In this document: positions 1 to 13,900 of the stretch, in pieces
How the letters are laid out: the number at the start of each line of letters is the position of its first letter
Position numbering within the stretch: the stretch's first letter is position 1
From: Burhinus oedicnemus
Taxonomy: Eukaryota; Chordata; Aves; Charadriiformes; Burhinidae
DNA length: 64,000 nt
Direction of reading: 5' to 3'
NCBI GenBank assembly: GCA_008921705.1
Contig: VFFE01007570.1
Span: 1,053,915 to 1,117,914, forward strand
Position numbers and translations under genes: made by a program
Notes under the pieces: generated by a model
What the model saw: the letters and a program-made list of their open reading frames with translations, nothing else
What the model was told of the DNA's origin: nothing
The model's database searches: none

Positions 1-2503
1 AAAAAATTCCCTAAGTCTAGATTGTTTACCCACTACAGGCACTGTGATGCTTGTCATGAAAGACATGTATCAGTTTTATGACCTTTTTTTACTGTTTCCT
101 TGGCTAATTTTCATTCCATGTTTCAGCTGATGCTTCAGCAAAAACTTAGCTTTTCTTATGGAATAAACTGTGTTTGAGCCTCTCTACTTCAAGTTCAGTT
201 TATCAACCTTGTGTCTTTCTCTGAAAGTGGTTTCACACACACACGCAAATGGAACAAAATAATTAATTTTGATGTTTAAAATCATGAATTCCCTATTACC
301 AGTAGGTAAGAGAAGACAGTACAGACTGCAATTTTCTCTCAACCAAAAAAACCCAGTATTTCTGTAACATAGTAGAACCACAGTAAACTGGTTTACCTTG
401 TAGACAACTATTTTGCTGTTAATGAAAGGATTTCAGTGTATCTTGAAGTATTTTCCAGCTTCCATGAACATAAAATGCCTGAAAACTTAATATCTTTGCA
501 GAAAAATTAACTTCAAATATATAAATCATGATTGATTTCCCTTAACTGGCAAAATTAGGACCTAGCTTTGAAATTCCTCCGTGGTCCACATTCAGGAAAT
601 CATCTCTACTTATGGTAGTAGGAGTCAAACATCAGTTTATAGTTAAGCACCTGCTTAAGTGCTTTTTTGGGTTATGTTCAAAAATGAAATGTGTTCAAGC
701 TCCTCATGTGTAGATAAGGGTCAGATATGAAATTAGAAGATAAATTTAGATTCCAGTCACCTTCTCTTTAATTAGTGAGTACTCAGATCAGAACTTCTAC
801 ATGGACCATCTAGGCAGTGACATTTTTAATACAGTCATTTATTTTCCTGTTTCGTCACTGGATCTCTTGAGTTACAGGTCTATGTTTTTAAATAGTATCA
901 AATCAAAGATTACAAGGTTCTTCATTTACTGACCCAAGGAACAGAAATTATCACTGAGGAAGTGCTGAATGAAGAGCATTTACTGTTTTGAGTATTACTT
1001 GCTCACAACATTTTGTTTGTCAAAAAATACCAGGAAAGTATTTTTCCTGCTAAAAAAATTCTAACAAATTATTTACTTAAAACAACTTTTTTTTTCATGG
1101 TATTATTTATTAGGTTATTTGCCTTCAGTGTAATACACATTAACAGAAATACATCATTCTCTATGTTCATGGGTGTTTTTTTAATGATATGAGGGTCCTT
1201 TTAAATGTCAGTGCTTTGGTTATCAGACAGATGGACAGAATATATAAACTTAAAGAGAAGATCTGCTTCAAAGTACGTATGCTGTAATTTATGACCGTTT
1301 CAGGACCACAGAACTGTTGCCAAAGTGAACAGAACCCATTACCTTCATAAAGATTTTAGCTTTAAAAAATACTGCGGCTGAGAATAAAATTACAGGTGTG
1401 GTGTTATTTATATTAAGAGACTCAACAAAGATGCAGGTAAACATTATAAACATTATAAAAAGCAAAGAGTTGGGTGTTTTGGGGAGAGGGGATGGTTACA
1501 AATAGCTCATTCTTCAACAGAAAGTGTTGCCTAATAAAAGGAGAAATAGAAACATGAACTTTTAAACTGATTTCTGCAAAATGAACAAACACAGCCTCTT
1601 CTCTCTTGCCAATTACTGGATGGTGAAAGGATCTTGCAAAGTTTTAGAGTTGAACGAGGAAGTGTCACAACAGTATGGATTGACATCTGCCTCTGTCAGG
1701 GTTTTACAGCTCGCACAAAGGAGGATGAATGCACACTACCACATAGGGAAACCTACCATTTGACAGAAAAGAGCATTTTCTGACCTGACCAACAGTGCTG
1801 GGACTTAAGTGAAGGCTCCCCAGAGTGGATGGTCTAAAACATTGATTCATTAGTCTGTTTAATCTTTGTGACTGCTAAGGGAGAGATCCTCCTTGATTTA
1901 CAATCTGACAGACTGTCATCTCAAGAGGTCCCTGATCACTGTCCCTCCACCAAACTGATAAAAAAAACAAAAACCCTACTACCCATGTTGCATAGAATTA
2001 GCATAAGGTTCAAGTGGAGGCTGGAAATAAAATATTACGAAGGGCTGAATTCAGTATAGGGAGAAGTGGCTGTCAGGGAGCTACTCATAACACCCTACTT
2101 TGGGAATATATCTGCCATTTTCCAGGCTCCATGAATGTAGCGCAGCCTTGAGGGGTCAAGGGAACGGACAAGCAGCATAGAAGAGCCCAGACCCTGTACA
2201 TGCTTCCCGCTCACCCTTGTACCACCTATACAGCGCTACATTTTGTATGCCAATGTAAATTGCTGATAAACACCAAATAAATGAAGCACAGTCACCTATT
2301 GCCACTGAAGATGAAGGCAACCTAGAATGACTAACCGAAATGGAGCAGCTACTTTGTAGACACAGGAAGTTAAAGAGGATGGATCTCATTCTGCATGTGT
2401 GCCAGCATTTGACCATAAATAACTCCTGACAGTTCTGTGGTAGTGTGATGTGTACAAATGGAAAGACATGAATAAAAACAAAACTAAGGAACGTGATTAT
2501 ATT
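1..2503. other. A+T-rich non-coding stretch
   Basis: No exon, RNA gene or mobile element is recognised. The reading frames here are at most 86 codons and look like chance openings. Small local duplications occur, such as the repeated 'aaacattat' near 1440-1460. Homopolymer runs of A or T are common. The stretch ends abruptly at a run of nine G residues that opens the G-rich island. Confidence 0.6.
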
Positions 2504-2925
2504 GGGGGGGGGAGGATGAGCTATGTCTGGGGGCAGTAAGGGCCAGCTGCTCCCTGCAGGCTGGGAAACCGGGAGCTGAGGGAGATCCCAGGGTGGGGCC
2601 AGAACATCAGCCCACAGCTAGGGTCAGGATCAGGCCTGGTGAGGGGCACTGGGGTCAGACACAGCCCAGGATGGACAGGCAGGGCTGTGGAGAGGAGGAC
2701 AGGCCAAGGACATGGGCCCACAGTGGGACCTGGCTCTGCAACGGTGGGGCTATGGGAAGCTGGAGACCAGCCCCACTGCAGCATCACTAGGGCAGGGGCT
2801 GACCATCCTAGGGGGGTGACATGGAGTCCTGGGCCCTGGGCAGGGTAGGGGGAGCTCCGTGGAGGTGGGGAGGACCAGGAAGGGCTTGCCGTGCACTCAG
2901 GGCCCCGACAAGCTACACCAATACC
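2504..2925. other. G-rich, CpG-poor island, possible old insertion
   Basis: About 420 bases are strongly G-rich on the plus strand, sharply bounded by A+T-rich DNA on both sides. The block starts with nine G residues and has many 'ggg' and 'ctggg' patches. CpG dinucleotides are very few (I count about five), so it is not an unmethylated CpG island. G+C-rich but CpG-depleted DNA is what a methylated, ageing insertion would look like. I do not recognise the family and see no clear terminal or target-site repeats. Short open frames on both strands follow from the composition and are not gene evidence. Confidence 0.5.
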
Positions 2926-5900
2926 ATTACACTCTTTTGGTAGGCCTGCTGTGAGGGTAAATTAGAACAGGTGGAAGAATGAAAAAAGCTCGAATGCACA
3001 GAGAGATTTCCACATGAGAAGAACAGGATGAGGTCCTCTAAGAGGCTAAAAGTCCACTCAGCAGAAAAAAGCAGCCAGACATACAGTGTCACCAGGTAGA
3101 GAAACCTTAGGATGGTTTCTGATGCAGCCCAGGACCAATCCTTGCTGAGATTACCCCAGAACAAAAGCATGTGAAGATAACAGTATAAAGCCTCCCTTTT
3201 CCAAGGACAGCTCTTCATAAACACCTCTTCCATATGCTGGCAAATCACCCAAGAAAAGAACAGCATAAATGCTCAGAAAAAGTCAACTCACATTTTGCAC
3301 AACATCGCTTGTCGCTCTTTGTGAGGGACCCTGGCACTGTAACCATAAAAAAACTTTAAATCCTATAAAGACAATCTGAACATCCAGAGTAAATATTCTT
3401 CATTTCCTATTAAATCTTGGTGCTTTATTTGCACTTATCTCTCTGACTGCATTTCTGACTCTCAGGTACCATAGCCTATATTAACAGTCACTTTGGGTTT
3501 AACATCATTAAACGTTCACTGTCAAGCCCCCACAAATCCCACATTCCCCTTGTCTCTCAGGCTTAAAAAACTCATTTAACACTAAGGGCTAATTAATTAA
3601 CTGGATTTTCCTATATTTAATGGAGACTACCCTAAACCATAGCACTAAACCCCACTGAAATTTAGTTCATTGGGGCAACTTATAATTATACCCAACCAGA
3701 TTTAACCACTGTTCTAATTCATATTTATTATTACAGTAGTAGTCTGCATTGCTATTATTATTACTACTACCAAGAACATGAACATGCTCATATGACACAT
3801 TGCACAATATACAGTATATGAGTATATTGCATCATGAATGTACTCTGTCGGGAAGAAATCCAGAAGCAGTCTGTGCCATGGGCATTAGAACTGGTTTTCA
3901 CTCTGAATGAAACAACATAAAACATTAAGGGTGAAAAAGAAAGACAAGTCCATTATTTAACAAACTGGTAGACTCGGGGAAAAAGATCATGCTCAACTTT
4001 TATACCACATTCATGAAAGTTTTCGCAAACCTCCAAACGGTTGATTAACTTTTTTTATGTCAGCAAACTGGTTTTCTTTATTTGCATTGTCCTTATTGAC
4101 TTCTGTAAACTTTATTTTTGTTCATTGTTCTTTATTTATAGATGTTTGCACAATAAGCCTACGAGTTCAAAAAGGAAATCAAAGACGTGCATGGCTGTTA
4201 CTTGATGTAGGGTTTGTTAGAAGAGAAAGATGACTGTGGTGAATTAGTAATGAGGCACAGACTGGGCACATACCACTGTATGGTTATGAACATCTGCTTC
4301 AGGTGCATTGGTAGGTCACAAAGAGCCGGCATCTGCTCCGCCTAAACTCAATGGGAGCTCTTTTATTGATTTAAAGAGAAACTAGTTTGGAGCTCTACAC
4401 AGCTATAGAAAAAACATCCTGATCAGAGAAAGCTCACTCTTTTAAAAAGAGACTGACACTTTTGTGGTTTTACAAAATTAGTGAAACATTACTTGCTCAT
4501 GTTTTTAAATTTTATCATGGAGAAAAAACAAACAAACAAACAAAAAAGTCCCACCAGCCTTTACTCTGTGAAACTCAATTTCTCTTGTAGGAGTGAAGCA
4601 TTTCAGTATGGTTCATAATGCCCAGCTTCTCCAGGTATTCCTATATCATGAGATGCTATGCCATGTAGAAATATAAATAAGCCCACTCCATGAGCTGCTG
4701 TGTCTTCATATCACTCTGCAGAGGACTATGCAGAGATACTGATGTAGATCTTTGGAGAAATCTAGCTGTATAGTTCATGATGTATACCTCTGCATTATAC
4801 TGCTTCAGGTTTGGGACCCACCTTCAGTGTGCCTCCACAGCCCAGCCTTCCACCTTTAAAAGGACACTCTCAGTGGTGTAGTAAACTAGTGCATCTGAAA
4901 CACAAATATAAATTCAGTCCCTAACACTACTGATTGGGAAGGCAACCTTACCAAGGTGGACACCCACGGCAACAGTCTGTTCCCGATCAGTACGTAATTC
5001 AGCACAACACTCTACAAGAAGCAGCTTTCTGGCTCGTCTCAGCGTTGTCAGACTGCAGTAATTATGCTCGTTGGAATAGTAGTGCTGATCATTTTCCACT
5101 TGTACTCTACAGTGGAGAAATTGGTAAACGCTGCATGCATTTCTGCATGTTACTTTGTGAGCACATTCAGTTTTGCTCAGGGTAAGGAAAAAAATGTCTT
5201 TTAGAGCGCAATTAAATATTTGAGTCCCTTAGGAAAAGGTGACATTTGGGCATTCGGACCTCATTGGTTGGTAGACAGGTGCATGGAGTTAGCACTGTAT
5301 ATCTGATAAAAACAAATGAGCAGTGGGGTTTCGAACAGGCAATAAGCTAGCAAATAAGCAAATACAGACTTAAATTCTAACATGGGGTAACCAAAAACTA
5401 TGGAAATGCTAATGAACTGCATTCAGCAGAGGTAAAGTCAGCAGGGAGGAAAACACCAGTACCTGGCTGTGACTTAATTGTGTCTTTACAAGTGTTTATC
5501 TGCTCTATGTCTAATGAATGCAGATTGGGAGTCCAGGACTCAATTAAAAACACTATAAACAAAATAGAGGAGTACAAAGACAAGGAGACAGCATGACAAA
5601 CTCACACCCTATGGCATTGTGATTGGGAAAACATCATACCATATATAAGATGAATCCATGTCTAAAGGAGTAATCATGAGTGTTCACAGTGAACATCTAA
5701 GTGATCCAGGACTAGAGCTGAGAGAGTCTGTGACACAAAGAGAAACTGTGGCTGAGAGAAGGTATGAAGAGGAGAACCCATATCTCAAAGGCCAACGTCC
5801 CTTCCATTCAACAGAAATTTGGCATTGCTAGCAATATATATTTCGTGTGGAAAAGTATTTACTTCAAAAGTATAGTGTGCTCCACAGAATGTAAGGATTC

Positions 5901-6003
5901 CTTCAGAGCTCTGGTTTTTTCCTTTTTGTCTCTGCTCTGGGTTTATTTGGCAGCAAGCTGTAGTACTCTGTGTCAAGGTCTTAGCAGACTGAGAAGGTTA
6001 ATT
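2926..6003. other. A+T-rich non-coding stretch
   Basis: No gene is recognised. A 117-codon minus-strand frame at 2913-3266 is rich in Leu, Phe and Ser and shows no domain I know. A short (CAAA)n run lies at about 4525-4546. The rest appears to be unique sequence. Confidence 0.55.
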
Positions 6004-6075
6004 GAGGAGAAAAGAGAGGAGAGGAGAGGAGAGGAGAGGAGAGGAGAGGAGAGGAGAGGAGAGGAGAGGAGAGGA
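6004..6075. repeat. GAGGA pentanucleotide microsatellite
   Basis: The segment 6004-6075 contains only purines on the plus strand. From 6016 it is twelve perfect GAGGA units. It gives false reading frames with RRGEE-type periodic peptides in two frames (5764-6099 and 6002-6235), which are not genes. Confidence 0.95.
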
Positions 6076-9000
6076 TGTTATCTGTGCATCACCAAATGAA
6101 GAGGTGGACCAAAGGGCATCAGCTTCCAACAGGCAATGCCTAAACTCTCTCTATGCTTCAAATAACACAAACATACACACGCACAGAGAAATCAAGTCAA
6201 ATCATCAGAAACATGAGGTGAGCAATAATGACTAGTGACAGAAACAGGACCCAATGAATTAGATCCCACGCTTTGAATTCCCCAGTTAGAATTCAGATAC
6301 TGTTAAATTAGGGTTTGTAAATTTTGGTGACAAAGCAATTTTGCTGCTTCTTTTAGAGCCCCACAATCACCATAAGAGAAGTGTTTCAGGCAGTGCATTA
6401 GTCAAGTAGGACAGAGCTACCAACCACCTGCAACTCAATACCCTTGGCAACTGAGTTATTGTCACTGTTGATTCTGACTGTTAGCAATATCACTGGTTTT
6501 ATCTCACAAGGAAAATAGTTGGTGTCTATTAATAAAGCCATTATAATTAGGCTAATCAGTTTTTACTTTTGTTTAGAATTAGCTGCAGGAAAACAAAACT
6601 TATGTTTGATAGAGACATCAACTTTCTTAAAATGGTCAAAACTGAGATGCATACGCAGAAGCAGAACCTGAGATGTCTGAGAAGACTGAAGTCCTTGCAT
6701 GGTTCAGGGCCCCCTAGCTGAACAGGGAGCTCAAAAATGCAGCTTTATGAAAAAGGACTGTATTCACCTTCAGGAATTTATGTCTTTGTGTTTATCTTGG
6801 TCTGCTTTTATGGCTGATGGTTGTGTCTCCAAGGTACTCTTGCATCCCTCAGTACATTTCTTAAAAGCAGTTGCAACTACACTAAGGTGTAAGTTATCCT
6901 GAAGCCAGACTTAAGGCCAAATTTGTTTCTCATCCTGCAGGACTGCCTTGTGACCACATTGCCAGTGTTCCCAAAGGAAGAAAACCTCCACTTCTCACAA
7001 CACTTGTGCATGGACTCAGGAGAATATTTGTCTCACACCCAAAACTGGCTTAGCAGTCTCTTGTGGGATCTCCTCTTGTAGGGACCTCACACATACCATT
7101 AACACAGAGGGGACAAGATGACCCTTGTTAAGAAAGGCCATGTTGTCATCAGCCACAGGGCAGATGAGAGCTGTAGGCAAACTGAGTTCAGAGAGTTTTC
7201 AGGCTGTCAACAAGGACAATATGGACACTGGTTACACATACTGAGATAGCCAGTAAGATTAATAATAACTCTTGCATTATTGTGTTGGGTTTAAAACTAT
7301 TGTCTCATTTTTTTTAATTGATGTTTGCATTGCACATGTGGAAAACTCTATAAAAAGAAGCTGTCCATTATTATTTATTTTGGCCTGGATTTGTTACAAT
7401 GCATGCAGAATCTCCTCAGAGATGCTACATAGTGATACTGATACATTATCCACAGACCCTTATATTCTTGTATTTTACAACCTGCAATTGCATAGAATCA
7501 CTTATTGCCAAGTGGTCATTTTCTCACATTTATTATGACAACAGGATAAATGCCAGCGTTTGTCAACATCTTGTAAATGATGAGTCTTAATGAGGCAATC
7601 TAGTGTTTCACCCCTCTGAGGAATCTCATAATAGGATGAGCAAAATATCAGGTTAAAGGAAGTGGGAGGTAATCCCAGGGGACAAACCTTTTCTTGTACA
7701 ATATATTCCTCAAGGTTTTGCTTGGAGTGGGTTCTAGGATGTGGGCCAATTTGGCGTACCCCCCTGTACAACATTTTAATTGTATTTTTATCAAATCCAG
7801 CAGAAATGCAGTCCGCATGTTGAATCTGTCAGCAAGCAGTGCCCTGTGAGAAAATAACAGTCTAAGCTTTCAGAACTTTCACCTAACACATGAACTCAAA
7901 GTTATTCTTCCTATGCTGAAGAATATACCTAATGTGCCTGCTCTTGATCTGTCCTGTATTTTTTTACTTTGATTTTGTAAACTATATTTCTGCCTTTTGT
8001 GTTTGCTAATCTATTTCACATTTCTCTGAAAAAATGCAAAGCACATTTCAGTCCAGCATTTTTGGACTGAGCTCTTTTGCTGGATCCTTTTAATGGTAAG
8101 CCAAAGGGGAAGGTAATTCTTGCATTGCCTCTGAGCATTTTAATGTGTTGCTTGCTTTTAGTATATATGTATACTACCCTGCATGTCAGAATGCTAAGCC
8201 TTAAAAAACTTGAGTAAATAAAGTGTGTGAGAGAGCCCTACAAATGTAATACTTAATTAGAACAAGACAGGTTTTTTAGAAACAAGTGCTATCACTTCAT
8301 CACTCTACAAATGATGCTATAGATAATCAAAAGATATTGTGTTTTGATAACAAGAAGTATGTATGATTTAGGATTCAGCCAATTGTCTAGCAGGACTACA
8401 GTTCATTAGAAATTTGTCTCTTTCTGTCTTGCAGCTTTTTTATTTATTTTGGTCAAACTGAAAACTCGATGAATGTCACAGACTTTATGAATTTGGGCAA
8501 CTGAAAAATAAGAAAACATTATATTACAGCAATGTTTTTGTTTTTCCAAAAAAAAATTTCCACTGGAAAATGATGACTCAGTCAAGTAAGCATGTTCTAG
8601 TAGAATGTATTGATTTCACTGAAATCTTTCATGCAAAGATATGGAAACATTTAATTTCATTAAGGTCACGTAACTTCATATCAATACTTGACCCATTATG
8701 TAGCAATAGTAAGGCTAATAATGAAGCGTTCCTGTAACCTTATTTTCATATTTTTTGGAACAGAAGAGGGGGGAGGGTTGAAAAATTCATTTCTTGAAAA
8801 ACTCACAGATTTAAATTCTTTGTTCTTATTCTGGCTGAAAAGTAATTTTGAAATTTCATAATTTCTTCTGGGACAGACATTTCAGGTGTTACTACATAAA
8901 TGATGTGCGCCATGTTAATTCCACAAGATACCTTAGCTTCACAGCACCCCTCTTGCTCTGTGTTCTTTTTTCCCAGCATATCTCCTTTCTTCCTCATAGT

Positions 9001-10936
9001 GCCCCTCGCATCTCTCGGGATCAGTCTCTCAGTGTCTTGGGGAAGGCAATGTAGTGATATGTTCTGATTTGCACTTCGCTGTTCATCTGCATACTGGAGA
9101 CATGGTTTAATTGGATTGGATTGGCCATGGCTGTGCCTTCTCCTGCCAACAGAACTGATGTTGTAGTCTTTTCCTACTAATTGTTTGTATAACAACTGTA
9201 AAATATAATGTTAATCAGAACAACTGCAACTGGTTCTGGTTTGTATCTGTTCTGTTTTAATCATCATTTAAGTGTTAACTTACAGTCCAAGAGAGGTAGG
9301 GAGACCTGTATTACACTTATGCCTTGCTAACAAGCACCTAGAGCAGCATACTATTTTGAACCTTATTAACCACTGAATTTTAAGCAGACTAAATTGTCAG
9401 TGTTTATGTTTGTAGGATACTTCACTGAGATTGTTTATATAAATATAAGTGAGAGGGAAAGACAGAGAATGCACTGTGCAAGGACAGCGAAGGACAGGCA
9501 GAGGTCAGTCCAACCATGAACCTAAGTGGAACAGAGTTTTCTAATTCAGACAAATCTTGTGAGGAGAACCAGACTTTGGAACTCTCCTTGTCACAGAACA
9601 AATTTCTTGACCTGCAAACATTATGCACTGAAATTACACTAAGAAAGGGCAGATAAGCCTGGTATATTGGGCTTCTGCAAAGGAATGGTGAGGAATAGAA
9701 ACAGTGCTACTGCTGATGCTACAGAAAGCATTCATGAAGTAGCCAAGGACCTAAGTGTCCTTCACAGGAAATAAAATAAATCGTTGGTTCCTTCCTTAAC
9801 TCTGTGGGGTTCAGTGGTGATTACATAGGAAAAGGTCTGTGTCTTGAGAGAGAAATCTAAATTTCAGATGCCAGTAAAGGGTTCTGATATGGATGAAAGC
9901 ATGACACTGCAGGATGTACTATCAAAAGGCAGGCCCTTTGTTCCCGCTGTAGCTCTTTTTCCCCTAAAAAGACGTGGCAAAAATTCAGGAGTAATTTAGA
10001 AAGGAAGATGTAGAAGGCCTTGGCCTTCTGGCTGTCCTCCTCAATCTCTTCATAAGCAAAAAAGACAAAATATTTTTGGAACAGGACCAGTATTAACTAC
10101 CAGTAACAGGCCACCCAGCCTTCCTAGCACCCACACTTCTCTTGCTGAGATGTCCCTAAACCTTCTTTAACCTTCTTTAATTCCATAATTGCAATGTATA
10201 CTCACCCATAAAATACGTATTTATTGTAACAAAGATTTGTGGGGAGGGAATAATAGCAGCTGGGATTTCAGTTGATTCTATCATAACTATTACTTTCACT
10301 TTAGTAAAAGAAAATAAAATATTCAGGCATTCTTACATGATATCATATGGTATTTTCTTTGTTTAAACTAAGGCAGGATGGAGAATGAAAATACAGTCTC
10401 CAGATTATAGCAGACTAAAACCACTTATCTTTATTCCTGTATAAATTATTTCTTTCATAATATTCCTGAGACCTTCCCCCCGCCCCACCCCCCCATTTTA
10501 TTTCTTCTGTTGCATTAGTATGGGTTGAAATGAAACAATTCTTAAACATACTTTTAAGGAAACTCTTCATTTTATATAAGAAACATTCTCCTGAACTGCC
10601 AATATGTAAATTATCGACTGACTAGGGAGCAATTACTTGCAAATAACACTGGATTGTGCTGAATTCCAGTTAGCTGTACAGCCACAGGACAGCCACATTT
10701 CTGACCAATGTATGGCATTTTGAATGTCCCCATCCAGAGGCAGGTAACTTAGAGAGAGGACATATGGGAAGAAACACCTGCCACACACACCTTTCGCATG
10801 AGGATACTCTGCCTCTCCAAATGGAGTTTCATCATCTTGCAGCAGTCAAGGCTCTCACAAGTTTTCTGCCTGAACCCTCTCCTTCATTAGGACACTTGGA
10901 CATTTCTAAAGAAAGGCAATCTTATTTTACAGATGT
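6076..10936. other. A+T-rich non-coding stretch
   Basis: No gene, RNA or mobile element is recognised. A 130-codon minus-strand frame (8803-9195) has no recognisable domain or conserved-looking motif. Short tandem patches occur, such as the doubled 'ccttctttaa' near 10160-10180. Confidence 0.55.
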
Positions 10937-10964
10937 AAATAATAAATAATAAATAAATAAATAA
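10937..10964. repeat. AAAT/AAT microsatellite
   Basis: A short run of AAT and AAAT units is read directly from the sequence. It has no coding or regulatory meaning that I can support. Confidence 0.85.
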
Positions 10965-13900
10965 GCTCTGTAAATGCATTTTTGTTACTGTATAATGGTC
11001 ATCAAGTTTTTATCATGAGCTGAAATAGTTGAACAAATGATAGTACTAAATGTCTCTCTCCCTTAGAAGTGATTGCATATACACTTAATATATGACAATA
11101 CAGCTGTATATGGGTGAAGGGTTTCTTGCTGAATGACTGTGTTTGCAGAGCTGGACATAAACCAACACCAGTAAAACTCTACCACAGCAACCTCTTCACA
11201 GTTCCTGTCCCATGTCCGTATTTGTTTCTCACCTCTAACCAGCATCAGCTCCAGTACAGCCCACGAGTAACCCCTCAGTGCAGCAGCGTCATTAAACCAT
11301 TGCTCAAGAGCCCTTACACATAATACCACCATCAGCCCTTAAAGCATATGACCTCCAATGGCCTCCTCTTCTGAGTGGTGGGTGCACTCAGGTTCTCCAT
11401 GTGAAATGCTGCTCATTTCTTCACTTCTTCATTGCAAGATTGGTCTCTCTAAGTGACAGACAGCCGTTTCCAAGTGGTAAGGGAACACTGTTGAACATAT
11501 TAGCTAGGGAAGTTCTGTCTTCGCATTTTTACAAATTCGGAAAGAAAGGCAGAGTCTTTGGCCCAGGCCCTCACAGATCCGCTTTCCACTGGGGCTAAAT
11601 CAGTTGGCATGATTCACTCCTAACAAATAATTTGATCAGTCTCTGTCACCTCCTACGGAGTCTCAAGTGACAACAAAAAGTGACAGTGTTGAATGATTCC
11701 ACTTTCATCTATTCCACTCGATTAAGGAGTTTAGTCTAATAAATTCTACTATATAAAAATAAGGATAAATGATGACAGGAGAGATGCAGCTCAGCCACTG
11801 CATAAAGAGTTTGGGTTTTTTTCCCCCTTCACATAAATAGAGGTCTTTCTAGGAAGGTGGGTTTGTATATACTTATCTTCAATTAAGCTCATGAAGCTTG
11901 CAGGGAGGCTGTAAAGCTCTGTAAGCTCACTGAGCTCTTAAGACTGGACGGCACTACCCCATGAGCACAGTGTTCAAAATCAGCAGAGACAGAGAACCCC
12001 CATACATAACTCCCTTTAAATAGTCAGACCTTGTTAATCCAAGCTTAGTTTAACTGAATGCCTGGATATCTGAAATACTTAAGTGGCAACCTGTCTCCAA
12101 GTCTGAATGCACCTTTGATTTGTTAATCTGATTGTAAGGATGGGGGTATCCTGTATGAAATGGAGTTTGCAAACAGCTTGGGATTAATCAGCCTTACATA
12201 TTACAAAACAAAGTAGATTCCTGCCACTGTATTTATCATCAGGAAGGGCTGGCACCCTCTCTCCCTGGCTGATTTATAGAATTGCACATTTGGCATAGCA
12301 GTGTAATATTCAGACGGCAGAGTTTTCTAATAAGGATGTGCAATGAATGGAAATAAACAGAATGTACCTGAAATTATGCACCTAACTTTAGAGTACATTA
12401 TGTCCTGGTAGCTTAAAAAAAAAAAAATAAAAAAAATCATTATTAGAATACATTAATTTTCTGGACAAGTATTAGCAAACCGGATTCATACATAGCATAT
12501 TTGTCACCTTTAAAAGATTCATTCGTGCTTATTTGGCCTCTTAGCCAAGTGTTTATTCTGTTCCAGTTCCAAGGAAATTTCACCCATTAAATCTACTAGA
12601 TTCTGATATGAGCCTGCCTGTCATTTTGGTTCTATTCAAAGGATTTCTTATGTTTGATATCTCCATGCCATTAATGCTGGGGCATCTGTCCATTTCCAAA
12701 AATGAGCTATCACACATCTGGCTGCTGGTAATAATTGCTTTATCAATGGCTCCTTCTCTGAGTCAATAACCTCATTTGGACTGCAGCAGGATAGGTTTGG
12801 TGTGCAGCTTAACTTAAGTTATCTAATTCTGCAGCTCAGTGTTTCTGTCATATACATGAGACTGTCAGACAGCCCCACTGCTATGTCATTTGAGTTCTTA
12901 CCAGAATAAAATATATTTCTGAAGATGTATTCTCAGACTCCTTCTCCAGAACAGGAAAACAATTTTTTTGTATGTTTAATATTTTAACAAAATTCAAGAC
13001 TGGAATTAACAATGGAAGGTTTGCTGGATTTTTTCCTTGCCTTGAATATATCCTATGTGTATATTTACACACATATATAAATATTGTGCCTCCTATTGGT
13101 GATACAGTTGGCTGTCATCTGGTTTAAATACAGTAATATTGCAAAAAGGCCTTGTCATATTGTCAAAGTATTAACTAAACACATAAGCTATTCGTTAAAG
13201 ATTTTTTTCCCCAAAACACAATATTTTTGTGCTTTTTTCCCCTACCACATTCTTGAGGTTCAAGTATTTCTCATTATGGAATGTTATTGCATTGGATCCA
13301 ATGTCTTGGCTACCATGGAGTCATTTGCTTTAGTTAAATGACACTACACAATTTAGACAGATGAAGCACTAGCCAGAAGGCTTATCAGATGAATGGTATG
13401 GGGGTATCCTGACAAACATACTTGGGTTTTCAGAAGAGTGCCAATAATATAGGGTTTTGTACCTACCATCATTACTGCTAAATGCAGCACAACCACATGT
13501 GAAAATGCTTATGCTGAATCAAAGGTGACCATGCAACCATGGGAAATCAAGCCTCATCTGAGTGAAAATTAAGGTTTCCTGCTCCACTTAACAATCTGGT
13601 CATAAAATAGAAGGATTTCAGCTGGAATCGTAGCACTGTTTCTTCCAGGTCAAATCTAATATACTACCGCTTTATTTTTTGTTAATATTTCCTAGCTCAA
13701 AACGCCAACCTTAGTTCACTTGGAAGCCTACGGGTATTTATACGCTAGGAAAAAGTAGCACGGTGCAAAGATTCTCAAGGCATCACTGGCTCAGGCTGGT
13801 AAATTCAGCCACTGTAGAATACCACTATGTGGATCGAACCAAAGTCATGCTCAGACTCAACTGCGTCTACACTAGAAACTCTGCCTGTCTTTTTGGATTG

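Noticed and set aside
2521..2848. Pro/Gly-rich frames on both strands
   Set aside because: Caused by the G-rich composition of the island, with few stop codons by chance.
5764..6235. Frames with periodic RRGEE peptides
   Set aside because: Produced by the GAGGA repeat in different frames.
8803..9195. 130-codon minus-strand frame
   Set aside because: No domain, no plausible splice context, and an overlapping frame on the other strand.
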